64,000 nucleotides of DNA from Chlorobium phaeovibrioides (GCF_003968655.1 NZ_RXYK01000007.1:24121-88120), one strand, 5' to 3'; counted from the stretch's first letter, positions 20,453-29,973 are shown. Notes: generated by a model not told the origin, from the letters alone. Program-made: numbers and translations.

Positions 20453-21535
20453 ATGGGCAGTCTTAAAGCAAACAGGGTCATCCTACTGGTTATTGTCCTG
20501 TTTATCTCCGCCATGTTTTTTGTCATGATCCGCTATTTCCTCATGGCAATTTTTCTGGCAGCCATTTTTTCCGCTCTTGCCATGCCGCTGTACAACAGGA
20601 TGCTTGGGTGGGTCGGTGGGCGTAAAAGCCTCGGTGCAGCCGTCACCATGATGATTATTTTCATTATGGGTGTTCTGCCTCTGGTGGCGCTGCTGGGTAT
20701 TGTGGCCATACAGGCTGTGGAAATCAGCCGTCAGGCGGCCCCATGGGTTCGGCAGATGATTGAGCCGGCGTTTCTCGACCAGCAATTGCAGTCGCTTCCT
20801 TTTTATCCGGAGATGGTGATCTACCGTGAAGACATTATGCAGCGTGTCACTGAAGTGGCCTCAAAAACCGGAACAGTACTGTTCAATACGCTTTTTTCAT
20901 TTACCTATTCAGCTGTCAACGAACTGTTCCTCTTTTTCATTTTTCTCTATACCGTGTTTTTTTTCCTGCGTGATGGCCGCTCGCTTCTTGAAACCATCCT
21001 CTACTATCTGCCGCTGTCGGATGCTGACCAGCATCGTCTGCTCGACAAGTTTCTTTCCGTAACACGGGCTACCATCAAAGGAACCATGATTGTGGGGACC
21101 GTGCAGGGTACTCTTGCCGGCCTGGCGCTCCATATTGCCGGAATTGAAAGCGCTCTGTTCTGGGGAACCATGATGACGGTGCTCAGCGTTGTGCCGGTGC
21201 TTGGCCCTCCTCTGGTCTGGGTTCCTGCAGCCATCTCCCTTGCTTTTGTGGGTCATTACCCGCAGGCGCTCGGCGTTCTGCTGTTCTGCAGCATTGTTGT
21301 CGGTCAGATAGATAATATTCTCCGCCCAATTCTTGTAGGGCGCGACACCCGACTGCACGAGCTGTTCATATTTTTTGGAACTCTTGGCGGTATTGGCCTC
21401 TTCGGGCTTTTCGGTTTCATTATCGGTCCCATTATCGCAGCGCTCTTCATGACGGTCTGGGAGATGTACGGGGACGCGTTCAGTGACTCCCTGCGTGATA
21501 TCAAGGGCCGTTCAACAGTCAGTAACGATGAGTGA
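20453..21535 (+). CDS. AI-2E-family (PerM) permease
   Basis: A 360-aa membrane protein with two N-terminal hydrophobic segments (residues 10-50), one at 60-85, a soluble loop to about 145, then a hydrophobic C-terminal half. The D-x-x-L-R-P-I-L-V-G motif and the glycine-rich G-G-I-G-L-F-G-L-F-G-F-I-I-G-P segment are family hallmarks. Members have been linked to export of the quorum signal AI-2, Na+/H+ exchange or other small molecules; the cargo here cannot be told. Last gene of the forward run before a bidirectional terminator. Confidence 0.88.
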   Translation: MGSLKANRVILLVIVLFISAMFFVMIRYFLMAIFLAAIFSALAMPLYNRMLGWVGGRKSLGAAVTMMIIFIMGVLPLVALLGIVAIQAVEISRQAAPWVRQMIEPAFLDQQLQSLPFYPEMVIYREDIMQRVTEVASKTGTVLFNTLFSFTYSAVNELFLFFIFLYTVFFFLRDGRSLLETILYYLPLSDADQHRLLDKFLSVTRATIKGTMIVGTVQGTLAGLALHIAGIESALFWGTMMTVLSVVPVLGPPLVWVPAAISLAFVGHYPQALGVLLFCSIVVGQIDNILRPILVGRDTRLHELFIFFGTLGGIGLFGLFGFIIGPIIAALFMTVWEMYGDAFSDSLRDIKGRSTVSNDE

Positions 21536-21557
21536 ACCCGGAGGTGGGCACAATACA

Positions 21558-21586
21558 GAGAAAGGCGGCCTGTGGCCGCCTTTCTC
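21558..21586. terminator. Bidirectional terminator between permease gene and ndk
   Basis: Perfect 13-bp inverted repeat (21558-21570 with 21574-21586) with a TGT loop, base A/T-rich, between two converging genes. Confidence 0.85.
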
Positions 21587-21610
21587 TTATCCTTCCGGAG
21601 TTCCTGAAGC

Positions 21611-22033
21611 TCAGTTGTTCCGGACAACCTCTTCAGCTGCGAAGAAGAATCCGGCTTCAATTGCGGCATTCTCTGCTGAGTCTGAACCGTGGACGATATT
21701 TTCGCCCTTGCTGTCTGCATGGAGTTTGCGGACGGTGCCTTCCTCGGCTTCAGCCGGATCGGTGGCGCCAATCAGTGTGCGGAAGTCTGCAACGGCGTTC
21801 TCTTTTTCAAGAATCATCGGAACACAGGGACCCGAAGACATAAAGTCAACCAGTTCGCCGAAAAAGGGGCGCTCGCGGTGGACGCCGTAGAACTCGCCGG
21901 CGGTCTCTTTGCTGAGTCTGATTTTTTTCATGGCAACCACACGGAAGCCTGCGCGTTCAATCTGGTTGATGACGGCTCCGATAAGCTGCTTTTTGACACA
22001 GTCGGGCTTGAGGATGGTAAGGGTTCTTTCCAT
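21611..22033 (-). CDS. ndk: Nucleoside diphosphate kinase
   Basis: Balances nucleoside triphosphates by phosphate transfer through a His. The phosphohistidine site N-I-V-H-G-S-D-S is present, and the start [11 protein letters not shown] is standard. The product is 140 aa; the open frame extends another 29 codons up to 22120 but those overlap the peroxiredoxin end and look non-coding, so 22033 is preferred. Downstream of the peroxiredoxin gene on the same strand. Confidence 0.95.
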   Translation of the reverse strand: MERTLTILKPDCVKKQLIGAVINQIERAGFRVVAMKKIRLSKETAGEFYGVHRERPFFGELVDFMSSGPCVPMILEKENAVADFRTLIGATDPAEAEEGTVRKLHADSKGENIVHGSDSAENAAIEAGFFFAAEEVVRNN

Positions 22034-22106
22034 TGGAGTGAGCTGCATTTGAGTGTTTGCTAAAAAAAATTGCCTGCGAAGATACAAAAAAAAGTCGGTG
22101 GCTGCC

Positions 22107-22553
22107 TCATGCCCTGTCAATTCTCAACAGCAGATCTTTCATCGGCTGGTAGGTGATGGGCAGAAAGTCGCTGTATGCGAGCAGCACTTTCCCCTCTTCA
22201 TCAATGAGCACATAGGCCCTTTGCGCCATGCCCAGAAAGCCGAGCGCTCCATAGGCCTCAGCGGTTTTTTTGGAGCTGTCGCTGAGCAGGGTGAACGGGA
22301 GCTGGTTTTTTGCCGCAAATGTTTTGTGTGATTCAGGGCTGTCGGCACTGATGCCCAGAACTGCAATGCTCCGTTTGGTGAACTCTGTCACATTGTTGCG
22401 GTAGTCGCAGAGCTGTGCGGTGCATACTGGCGTATCGTCTCCCGGATAAAAGACAAGCAGCACTTTTTTCCCCTTGAAGCTGGATAGTCCGACCATCCGT
22501 CCCTCTGAATCGGGAAGGGTGAAGTCGGGAGCCGGTGTTCCTTCTGCAATCAT
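22107..22553 (-). CDS. Peroxiredoxin, Bcp/AhpC-TSA type
   Basis: A 148-aa thiol peroxidase. The peroxidatic Cys is at position 44 in P-V-C-T-A-Q-L-C-D, with a second Cys five residues later as in the atypical 2-Cys Bcp group. The start is [11 protein letters not shown], the usual opening. The ATG overlaps the stop of the upstream transporter gene (ATGA), so the two are coupled. The role is removal of hydroperoxides, useful to a strict anaerobe. Confidence 0.9.
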   Translation of the reverse strand: MIAEGTPAPDFTLPDSEGRMVGLSSFKGKKVLLVFYPGDDTPVCTAQLCDYRNNVTEFTKRSIAVLGISADSPESHKTFAAKNQLPFTLLSDSSKKTAEAYGALGFLGMAQRAYVLIDEEGKVLLAYSDFLPITYQPMKDLLLRIDRA

Positions 22554-23914
22554 ATGTCGCTTTGTTTTCGGTTTATGGCATCGGCCGTTTCGGCATTCAA
22601 CTCTACAAGAATGCGTTCCACCCTCTGTCCGTTCATCTTGATCACCCGGAAACTGATATCGCGCCACTGCAAAGAGTCGCCGACTGAGGGCACCTCCCCG
22701 AGACGGGTCATCATGAAGCCGCCCATCGTATCGTAGGGGGCATCTTTCCCTTCTGAAAAGTCGTCGGTTTCAAGCTCGAATGCTCCGAGGAACTCGTCAA
22801 CCGGCACAAGGCCGTCAACCAGCCATGTCCGCAGGCTGCGGCGCACAATCCGATGTTCATCTTCTTCACTGTCATCGGCCGGCACCTCTCCCACAATACT
22901 CTCAAGGACATCGGTCAGTGTGATTGTTCCCTGGATGGAGCCATGCTCATCGATAACCAGAGCCAGATGGGCCCGGTTTTTCCTGAACAGCTCCAGAACA
23001 TGAAATGCCGGCACCGATTCGGGCACAAACAGCGGTGTTTTCATGGAGGCGCGGATGGCTTCCCGGAGCCCTCCCTTTCCTGTCAGCTGAAAACTGACCA
23101 GGTCGACAGAGCGGACAATGCCCAGAAGATTGTCGAGGTTTTTTTCAGCAACCGGGAACCGCGAGCGGCCGCTTGCCAGAATGACTGTGTTGATTTCCTC
23201 GTCGCTGTTGTCAAGGTCGAGCCAGTCGGTTTCACTTCGGGGAGTCATCATTGCGCTTGCCTGCTTGTCACTCAGACGGAATATCCGCGCAACCATATCG
23301 TATTCAACCGACTCGAAAACCCCTTTTTTTGCCCCCTGCCGTATCATGAGCATCACCTCTTCATCGCTTACCTGAGGCTTTTCGCCGCTTTTGATGCCAA
23401 GCATGCGGAGCAGCATGTCGGTGGAGCCGTTGATGAGGTTGACTGCCGGAGCGCTCAGTCGGCAGAGCAGGTCAATTGATGCAGCTATTTTCAGAGTTAT
23501 TTTTTCCGGGTGCTGCAGGGCTATTTTTTTTGGAGCCAGTTCACCCGCAACCAGCGTCACAAAGGTAACAGTGACGACTACGGTCGCCAGTGCGAGCTGT
23601 CCGCTGTATGGGGCAAGCGGTGGAATGGTCGCCAGCAGGGCAGCAAACGGTGCGGAAAACACCAGGCCGCTGAAGGCTCCGGCAAGGGTGCTGATAAGTG
23701 TTATGCCAACCTGAATTGCCGAGAGGAATTTCCCTGGATTTTCAAGCAGCTTCAGCGCGATTTCGGCCGATTCATGGCCTGCATCACGCAGCTCATGCAG
23801 ACGGCTTGCCCGGGAAGAGATAATGGCGAATTCAGCCATGGAGAAAAAGCCGTTGGCGGCAATCAGCGAGAAAAGAATGACTGCTTCAAGCAGGTAGGAG
23901 TCCATTGTGTTCAT
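22550..23914 (-). CDS. CNNM/HlyC-CorC family membrane protein
   Basis: A protein of about 454 aa in three parts: an N-terminal DUF21 membrane domain with roughly four hydrophobic stretches (residues 5-155, with G-F-F-S-M-A-E-F and G-E-L-A-P-K-K), a CBS pair (about 200-330, S-x-x-P-V-A-E and L-A-L-V-I-D-E-H-G), and a C-terminal CorC_HlyC domain (G-F-M-M-T-R-L-G). Family members move Mg2+ or other divalent cations; the old hemolysin name is misleading. Starts at 23914 and 23905 are both plausible, neither with a clear ribosome site. Mg supply would suit a cell making much bacteriochlorophyll, but this is inference. Confidence 0.85.
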   Translation of the reverse strand: MNTMDSYLLEAVILFSLIAANGFFSMAEFAIISSRASRLHELRDAGHESAEIALKLLENPGKFLSAIQVGITLISTLAGAFSGLVFSAPFAALLATIPPLAPYSGQLALATVVVTVTFVTLVAGELAPKKIALQHPEKITLKIAASIDLLCRLSAPAVNLINGSTDMLLRMLGIKSGEKPQVSDEEVMLMIRQGAKKGVFESVEYDMVARIFRLSDKQASAMMTPRSETDWLDLDNSDEEINTVILASGRSRFPVAEKNLDNLLGIVRSVDLVSFQLTGKGGLREAIRASMKTPLFVPESVPAFHVLELFRKNRAHLALVIDEHGSIQGTITLTDVLESIVGEVPADDSEEDEHRIVRRSLRTWLVDGLVPVDEFLGAFELETDDFSEGKDAPYDTMGGFMMTRLGEVPSVGDSLQWRDISFRVIKMNGQRVERILVELNAETADAINRKQSDI

Positions 23915-24116
23915 TAAGTTGAAAAAGCCTGGCATTGTAAGGCAGAGCTCGCCCGAATTGATGCCTGTTGCCGGTAATATAGGCATCTTGGAGAAAGTGC
24001 GGGCGACATTCGTTTTGGGCTGCGCAGGACAATTTTTTTCAAGGGGGATTCTGTTGTATTATAAACATAATCACCTTGATAATATTTTTACCTGTTGGAG
24101 CTGGAGGCTCCGTGCC

Positions 24117-26189
24117 ATGAGTTTTCATTGCCCGCCTTTGAGGCCGGGAATGGCTGTCCTGGGAATGTTTCTGTTTTTTGCCGGGTGCAGTTCGCCAGAT
24201 AATTCGGGGGAGAGCTCTTCGGAGATGTACGCCAAAGCTTCCGATCTCGGCCGGCACGGTCAGTATGCAAGGGCCATTGAGCTCTATGGGCGTGGTCTGG
24301 CACTTGAATCCCTTGACCCCCCTTCAGATGCTGCGGTGGTTGCCCTTGTTTCCAAGCGCTGGCTGGAGGGTTTGACGGGTTCGTATGATGCGGCTCTGGC
24401 GACAACAGAGGTTCTTGAGGGGCTTGAGGAGGGGACTCTTCCGGACTCCGTGCGGACTGCAGTTCTTGTTGACAAGGCGGGGTGGCTTGGAGAGCTTGGT
24501 CGCTTCACCGAGGCGGCCGATGCTCTTCGCGGCGTGCGCAATCCCGATTCCGCCGTGAAGATGAGGCTTGCGGCATTACTGCTTCAGAGTGGCGATGCGA
24601 AAGAGGCGGAGGCTCTTTATCGCCCGATGACTCTATGGCGGAATCCGCCTTCTGTGCGCATTCAGGCCTGGGCAGGCCTGTTGCGATGCAGAGTGACCGA
24701 TCCGGCCGTGGTTGTTGAAGATGGGGAAACGGTGGCTCAGAAGATAGTGGCGGAGTCGGGGCGCGTGCTGCGGATGAAGGGGGAGCCGGCGGTGCGCGCC
24801 CGCGCCCTTCGCGCAGCCGCCTCCAGTCTTCAGCTTCTTCAGCGGCATCAGCGGAATGCGAGTTTTCTGCTGTTCCGCGCGCTCAGTCTGGCAGAAGGGT
24901 CGGGCGACAGGTTTCTCTATCAGGTACTGCGTCTGGAGTCCAATGCGGCGATTGTCCGAAAAGAGGTCCCCTTTCGTGAGGTTGCAGCGTATTTCGAGGA
25001 GCATGGTCTCTCGTATGCGCGGGCTTCGGCACTTTTTATGCTCTCTGAGGCCGGGGGTCTTACCGACAAAGAGCGCATAAGCGCACTGGAGGAGGGGTTC
25101 GCGGCGGCATGGCAGAGCGCTCCGCCCTATCCTTCGCCAGCCATGCTTGCCCGGGAGAACCGTGCTGCGCTCCATCTCAATGGTTTTCTTCTGAAGAATC
25201 CGAGAATTTTCGAGCTTTTTGATGTGGCTCAGCGGATGGGGATGATGCGGCTTGGCCGATCCCTCATCAGGGGAGGAGAGGAGTTCCGGCTCGGCACAGG
25301 AACTGCTCCGGAGCTTGAGACTGAGGTTCGCAGGTTGCTGGTTGAAATTTCAGGTCTTTTGCAGCGCAAGGCAGATATGGTGGACAGAGCGGCAGGAATC
25401 GGGATGAACCGCGCGACTGATCAGGCGCTCAATATGAAGCGGGGCAGGCTGTTTGAGCTGCTTCCCTCTGTGAGGGTGCGTGAGCCGGCGATTGCTTCGG
25501 CTCTGGCGCTCAACCCCGTGACGCTCCGAACCGTGCAGGAGACTCTTGGCGATGACCAGGCGATTGTGCGCCCCATTTTTTCTGACAGCCTGGCTGCTGT
25601 GATGGTGGTTGGAAAGCGTGATCTTCAGATTGTTGGCAGCGTTGCCGCGTTTGATTCTCTGCATACGCCCTCCATTGCCGTGGCGGGAATCAGGCGGGAG
25701 CTTGCCGACGGTCCGGGGTTTTCCCATCTCAAAGGGGGGGAGGGAGAGTGGTTCGAGCGAGCACTTTTCCGGCCGCTTCTCACGGCCGTTCAGCCATACA
25801 GCCGCATTGTGGTTGTAGCTGACGATGTGCTTCCGTTTCATCTGCCACTTCCTGGGGCGGCTCGTCCGGAGCAGCATCGATTTTCCTACCTTCATTCATT
25901 CAAGGAGTTTGTGATTATACAGACTGCTGCGGCGCTTCCTCCCGGCCCCTCGCGCATTGTATTCTATTCCGCCATTGACCATGACGGGCCGATTCGCCAC
26001 AAGCTTTTTTATCCGCACGACAGGGTTTTTCTGGTCTGGAAGCACTTCACCATGGAGGAGCAGGAAGAGTTGCGGGATGAGATAGGGGCGGAAATGCAGT
26101 CGACCGTTTCAGGCGCGCTGGCACTTCAGAAACTCAAAGAAGATGGGGATTCGAAATGGTTGTATCTCTCCTCTTATGGAACTGACTGA
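24117..26189 (+). CDS. TPR lipoprotein ending in a degenerate CHAT-like region
   Basis: A 690-aa lipoprotein. Signal peptide and lipobox (F-F-A-G-C-S-S) lie at residues 10-27. Helical repeats of TPR character fill about 40-400 (A-R-A-I-E-L-Y-G-R-G-L-A, A-K-E-A-E-A-L-Y). The C-terminal part has the layout of the first half of a CHAT domain: W-F-E-R-A-L-F-R-P-L-L, then Y-S-R-I-V-V-V-A-D-D-V-L-P-F-H-L-P-L, then F-V-I-I-Q-T-A-A-A-L. The segment that normally carries the catalytic His and Cys of CHAT proteases is short and I see neither, so it looks non-enzymatic. ATG 24117 is chosen because the signal peptide follows; the open frame upstream is not conserved-looking. Function unknown. Confidence 0.75.
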   Translation: MSFHCPPLRPGMAVLGMFLFFAGCSSPDNSGESSSEMYAKASDLGRHGQYARAIELYGRGLALESLDPPSDAAVVALVSKRWLEGLTGSYDAALATTEVLEGLEEGTLPDSVRTAVLVDKAGWLGELGRFTEAADALRGVRNPDSAVKMRLAALLLQSGDAKEAEALYRPMTLWRNPPSVRIQAWAGLLRCRVTDPAVVVEDGETVAQKIVAESGRVLRMKGEPAVRARALRAAASSLQLLQRHQRNASFLLFRALSLAEGSGDRFLYQVLRLESNAAIVRKEVPFREVAAYFEEHGLSYARASALFMLSEAGGLTDKERISALEEGFAAAWQSAPPYPSPAMLARENRAALHLNGFLLKNPRIFELFDVAQRMGMMRLGRSLIRGGEEFRLGTGTAPELETEVRRLLVEISGLLQRKADMVDRAAGIGMNRATDQALNMKRGRLFELLPSVRVREPAIASALALNPVTLRTVQETLGDDQAIVRPIFSDSLAAVMVVGKRDLQIVGSVAAFDSLHTPSIAVAGIRRELADGPGFSHLKGGEGEWFERALFRPLLTAVQPYSRIVVVADDVLPFHLPLPGAARPEQHRFSYLHSFKEFVIIQTAAALPPGPSRIVFYSAIDHDGPIRHKLFYPHDRVFLVWKHFTMEEQEELRDEIGAEMQSTVSGALALQKLKEDGDSKWLYLSSYGTD

Positions 26190-26364
26190 TTGCGTTTGAC
26201 TCACTTTTTCTGATACAGTGGATGTGAGTTTTTATGGTTATTAATAAATGCATGCGCATTGTAAAAAAATTCACAAAGAGGTTTTTTTTTCGTTTTTTTG
26301 TATTTTCTTTGTAAGTGAAGTTTATTGCTTTCTCCCATCGCAGTAGCAACCGGGATGTGTGGAC

Positions 26365-26934
26365 ATGTCAGCCCCCCAGCCACCAGAATCAGCACTGGCG
26401 AGGATTGTTGCGGAGCTCAGGGCGGCCAGGGTCGCCAGAGGCCTGTCGCTTCAGGAACTCAGCCGCCTGCTGAAAATTCAGGAGCATTACCTTGCCGATA
26501 TTGAGGACGGAAACCTTTCGTTTCTTTCCTGCGCATATGTTTATGCATATATAAAGGAATATGCCCGGGAAATGGGCGTTGGCGATACCGCGAGGCTTCA
26601 GGCCTGCCGGCGGGAGCTGGGAGTTCTCGTCGGAGTGAAGGAGACCGGTATTACCGATTATATTCAGTCGCTCTCTCCTGCCGGTATGTTCCGGAACAGT
26701 TCACTGTACGGGTTCCTGCAGGGACTCCGGAAAAAGAGTGTTGTTCTTGTCCTCACGGTGCTTGCCGCAATTTTTGTACTTGCTGCCGGTGCGGTTTCGC
26801 TCTCTTCAGGCAGTGGCGGGGGGGGACTTTCTTCAGCTGTTGCCCCTGATTCCACTGATGCAATGGTTGTGGCTGATTCAGTTGCTTCAGTCAGCCCTGT
26901 TGCTGAAGCCGCCGGGGGGACGAGAGCAGAGTGA
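26365..26934 (+). CDS. RodZ-like helix-turn-helix membrane protein
   Basis: About 189 aa. The N-terminal helix-turn-helix of the RodZ type is at residues 8-75 (R-G-L-S-L-Q-E-L-S-R-L-L-K-I, followed by Y-L-A-D-I-E and the Y-V-Y-A-Y-I-K-E-Y-A motif), and one membrane segment lies near residues 128-150. The short Ser/Gly/Val-rich tail lacks the larger periplasmic domain of E. coli RodZ. RodZ links MreB to the wall-building machinery. A GTG at 26359 is a possible earlier start. Preceded by a 170-base A/T-rich gap that probably holds its promoter. Confidence 0.75.
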   Translation: MSAPQPPESALARIVAELRAARVARGLSLQELSRLLKIQEHYLADIEDGNLSFLSCAYVYAYIKEYAREMGVGDTARLQACRRELGVLVGVKETGITDYIQSLSPAGMFRNSSLYGFLQGLRKKSVVLVLTVLAAIFVLAAGAVSLSSGSGGGGLSSAVAPDSTDAMVVADSVASVSPVAEAAGGTRAE

Positions 26935-26977
26935 GGGGGCCAGTGCCAAGGCTGTTAGCCTCTGCTGTTGGTTCCTG

Positions 26978-27002
26978 AAGGGCGGCTGAAAAGACCGCCT
27001 TT
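26978..27002 (+). terminator. Weak hairpin after the RodZ-like gene
   Basis: A 7- to 8-bp imperfect stem (AAGGGCGG paired with CCGCCTTT, 9-base loop). No long T tract follows. The remainder of the 275-base gap up to cysK is A/T-rich, without a clear gene; it probably holds the cysK promoter. Confidence 0.35.
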
Positions 27003-27209
27003 GTCGATCGCTGAAATAAGATAAAAAAAGTCCGATTATTTGGAATTTATTGTTGTCCTTTTGTGATTGCATACTGTATACTGTTTGAAAGGTTCACAAT
27101 TGTCATGCCGTCTTGCAGGAACTCCCCATAAATGGTTGTGGCGTTGTGATGAAAGCAGTTTATTGGGTATTATCCATTTTTTGAAACGGCTATACGGAGC
27201 CCTCTGCCT

Positions 27210-28139
27210 ATGAAAACCCTCTATGGCAACATTACTGAGACAGTAGGCCGGACGCCGCTTGTACGGCTGAATCGAATGAGCGAAGGGTGCCGGGCTGAGG
27301 TGCTTGTGAAGCTTGAGTCCTTCAACCCTCTGTCGAGCGTAAAGGACAGGATAGCGGTTTCAATGATTGAGGATGCGGAGCGCTCAGGCAGGATAGGAGC
27401 TGAGACGACTCTTGTGGAACCGACAAGTGGAAATACCGGTGTGGGTCTTGCGTTCGCCTGTGCTGCAAAGGGTATACGACTGATGCTTGTGATGCCCGAC
27501 AGCATGAGTGTTGAGAGGCGCCGACTGATGCGGATTCTTGGTGCGGAGCTGGTGCTGACTCCCGGTTCAGGGGGGATGACGGGTGCCATCAGAGAGGCTG
27601 AACGGCTTCTCGAGGAGATTCCCGACAGCCTTATGCTTCAGCAGTTCAGCAACCCTGCCAATCCTGAGGCGCATCGCAGAACAACTGCTGTGGAGCTATT
27701 GGAGGACACAGGGGGATCGATTGACTTTTTTGTGGCGGGCGTGGGAACCGGAGGTACTGTTACGGGCGTTGGAGAGGTGCTGAAGGCATCATGCCCGGGG
27801 GTGAGGATTGTGGCAGTAGAGCCGGAGGACTCGCCGGTCCTGTCTGGGGGCCAGCCGGGACCCCATAAAATTCAGGGGATAGGTGCAGGGTTTGTGCCAC
27901 CGGTCTTGAATCTGGAAGTTATTGACGAGGTTGTGAGGGTGAAGGCTGAAGAAGCGGGGGAAGTCGCCCGGCAGCTGGCCCTGAAGGAAGGAATTCTTGC
28001 CGGAATTTCGTCGGGAGCAGCTCTGAAGGCGGGGCTGGATGTTGCCCGAAGAGAGGGGATGGAGGGTAAAAGGGTTGTGGTGCTGCTTCCTGACAGTGGC
28101 GAAAGGTATCTGTCTACCTGGCTGTTTGAGGAGGAGTGA
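27210..28139 (+). CDS. cysK: Cysteine synthase A
   Basis: PLP enzyme making cysteine from O-acetylserine and sulfide, 309 aa. The PLP lysine is Lys45 in S-S-V-K-D-R, with the substrate loop T-S-G-N-T-G and the phosphate-binding G-T-G-G-T. A C-terminal P-D-S-G-E-R-Y motif fits the CysK group. First of a run cysK-nifS-nifU-miaB in which cysteine is made, its sulfur is released and Fe-S clusters are assembled for a radical-SAM enzyme, a sensible functional chain. Confidence 0.93.
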   Translation: MKTLYGNITETVGRTPLVRLNRMSEGCRAEVLVKLESFNPLSSVKDRIAVSMIEDAERSGRIGAETTLVEPTSGNTGVGLAFACAAKGIRLMLVMPDSMSVERRRLMRILGAELVLTPGSGGMTGAIREAERLLEEIPDSLMLQQFSNPANPEAHRRTTAVELLEDTGGSIDFFVAGVGTGGTVTGVGEVLKASCPGVRIVAVEPEDSPVLSGGQPGPHKIQGIGAGFVPPVLNLEVIDEVVRVKAEEAGEVARQLALKEGILAGISSGAALKAGLDVARREGMEGKRVVVLLPDSGERYLSTWLFEEE

Positions 28140-28172
28140 AAATAGTTTTTCAATAAGTATGATTGAAGTGCC

Positions 28173-29369
28173 ATGAAGGTTTATTTAGACAATAATGCTA
28201 CTACCCCTCTTCATCCAGAGGTGAAGAAGGAGATGGCGGCGGCGATGGAGATGTTCGGCAATCCCTCCAGCATGCATGCGTGGGGGCGTGAGGCCCGGGC
28301 AAATGTTGAGGATGCGCGGCACAAAGTTGCCAGGTTCATTGGGGCAGACGACCAGGAGGTGGTGTTTGTTGGCAGCGGCTCGGAGGCGAACAATACGGTG
28401 CTTTCGCTTTTTGTCTGTGCATCAAGCCAGTGCATTCCCGGCACATCCATGCGCAATGCCATCATCACCACGAAAATAGAGCACCCCTGCGTTCTGGAAA
28501 CCTCTGAGTGCCTGATGCACCGCGGGGTCAATGTTGAGTATCTCGATGTGGACCAGTACGGCCGGATAGATCTTGATCAGCTGAAGGGGATGCTTGGTGA
28601 TCATGTGGGGCTGGTGTCTGTGATGATGGCCAATAATGAGATAGGTACCCTGCAGGATATTCGGGCAATCACTGAAATGGTTCATGAGAGCGGGGCATTC
28701 ATGCATACCGATGCTGTGCAGGCGGTTGGCAAGATACCCGTTGATGTGCGGGATCTGGGTGTTGATTTTCTGACCATGTCTGCTCATAAGATTTATGGCC
28801 CCAAAGGGGTTGGTGCGCTTTTCGTCAAGAAGGGAATTCCCTATTGCCCTCTGATTCGCGGTGGTCATCAGGAAAAGGGCCGGAGGGCCGGGACTGAAAA
28901 TACCCTTGGCATTCTCGGTATGGCACGGGCTGTGGAGATGCGCGCACTTGAAATGCATGAGGAGGAGGCTCGCCTGCTGGTCATGAAAGAGGTGCTGCGC
29001 AAAGGCATTGAAGAGCGGATTGACGACATTTATTTCAACGGACACCCGACCGAGTCTCTTGCCGGAACCCTCAATGTTTCCTTCCCTGGTGCGGAGGGCG
29101 AGTCTATCCTTCTTTATCTGGATCTTGAGGGGATAGCCGTCTCAACAGGTTCGGCATGCGCGTCGGGATCGCTTGATCCTTCACATGTGCTTCTTGCCAC
29201 GGGGTCGGATGCGGAGCGGGCGCACGGTTCAATCAGAATCAGCATGGGCAGGGATACTACGATGGAGGAGGTGGAATATCTTCTGGATGTTCTTCCGGGA
29301 ATCATTTCACGAATCAGAAACATGTCAACGGCATATATAAAAGGAGGAGCACATGCTGCAAGCAGGTGA
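28173..29369 (+). CDS. nifS: Cysteine desulfurase, NifS type
   Basis: Releases sulfur from cysteine for Fe-S cluster assembly. A 398-aa PLP protein: Y-L-D-N-N-A-T-T-P opens it, the PLP lysine is in S-A-H-K-I-Y-G-P-K-G, and the active-site Cys is in S-A-C-A-S-G-S. The Cys loop is the short one of NifS/IscS (group I). Its last 17 bases overlap the start of nifU, which has a strong ribosome site (AAGGAGG) inside the nifS end. Housekeeping use is likely, since no nitrogenase genes are nearby. Confidence 0.93.
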   Translation: MKVYLDNNATTPLHPEVKKEMAAAMEMFGNPSSMHAWGREARANVEDARHKVARFIGADDQEVVFVGSGSEANNTVLSLFVCASSQCIPGTSMRNAIITTKIEHPCVLETSECLMHRGVNVEYLDVDQYGRIDLDQLKGMLGDHVGLVSVMMANNEIGTLQDIRAITEMVHESGAFMHTDAVQAVGKIPVDVRDLGVDFLTMSAHKIYGPKGVGALFVKKGIPYCPLIRGGHQEKGRRAGTENTLGILGMARAVEMRALEMHEEEARLLVMKEVLRKGIEERIDDIYFNGHPTESLAGTLNVSFPGAEGESILLYLDLEGIAVSTGSACASGSLDPSHVLLATGSDAERAHGSIRISMGRDTTMEEVEYLLDVLPGIISRIRNMSTAYIKGGAHAASR

Positions 29370-29964
29370 GTGGGCATACAGCGAGACACTGAAAGAGCAT
29401 TTCATGAACCCGAAGAACATCATGCAGGGCGAGGATACCGATGCGTTCGACGGCGTGGGCATGGAGGGCAACCTGCAGTGCGGTGATCAGATGATGGTGG
29501 TGATAAAGGTTGATGGCGGGAAGCAGGTCATTACAGACTGCCAGTGGAAAACCTATGGCTGCGCCAGTGCGATTGCCAGTACCTCCATTCTCTCGGAGAT
29601 GGTGAAGGGGATGACGCTTGAGCAGGCCTTCAATGTGTCGCCCAAGGATGTTGCCAAAGAGCTCGGCGGTCTTCCCGATAACAAGATCCACTGTTCGGTG
29701 CTGGGCGACAAGGCGCTTCGTGCGGCAATCAACAACTATTATGTGCGCAACGGCATGGAAGACAAGGTGATGGAGGAGAAGGCGAAAATTGTCTGCCAGT
29801 GTATGAGCATTACCGACCATGACATTGAAGAGGCTGTTCTGGAGGGGGCAAGAACCTATTTTGAGCTGCAGGAGCGGACCAAACTTGGAACGGTTTGCGG
29901 GCAGTGCAAAGATGAGGCTGAAAGCCTGCTTGACAAGTTCAAGCATCTCCATTTCGGTGCCTGA
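29353..29964 (+). CDS. nifU: NifU-like Fe-S scaffold lacking the C-terminal Nfu domain
   Basis: A 203-aa scaffold. Residues 1-130 form the IscU-like domain with Cys43, Cys70 and Cys114; residues 145-195 form the bacterioferredoxin-like [2Fe-2S] domain with C-Q-C (148, 150) and C-G-Q-C (182, 185). Standard nitrogen-fixation NifU is about 280-300 aa with a third Nfu domain (C-x-x-C); that domain is absent and the stop is followed directly by miaB, so this is a natural short form, not a frameshift. Overlaps nifS by 17 bases. Confidence 0.88.
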   Translation: MLQAGEWAYSETLKEHFMNPKNIMQGEDTDAFDGVGMEGNLQCGDQMMVVIKVDGGKQVITDCQWKTYGCASAIASTSILSEMVKGMTLEQAFNVSPKDVAKELGGLPDNKIHCSVLGDKALRAAINNYYVRNGMEDKVMEEKAKIVCQCMSITDHDIEEAVLEGARTYFELQERTKLGTVCGQCKDEAESLLDKFKHLHFGA

Positions 29965-29973
29965 CACTTGAGA

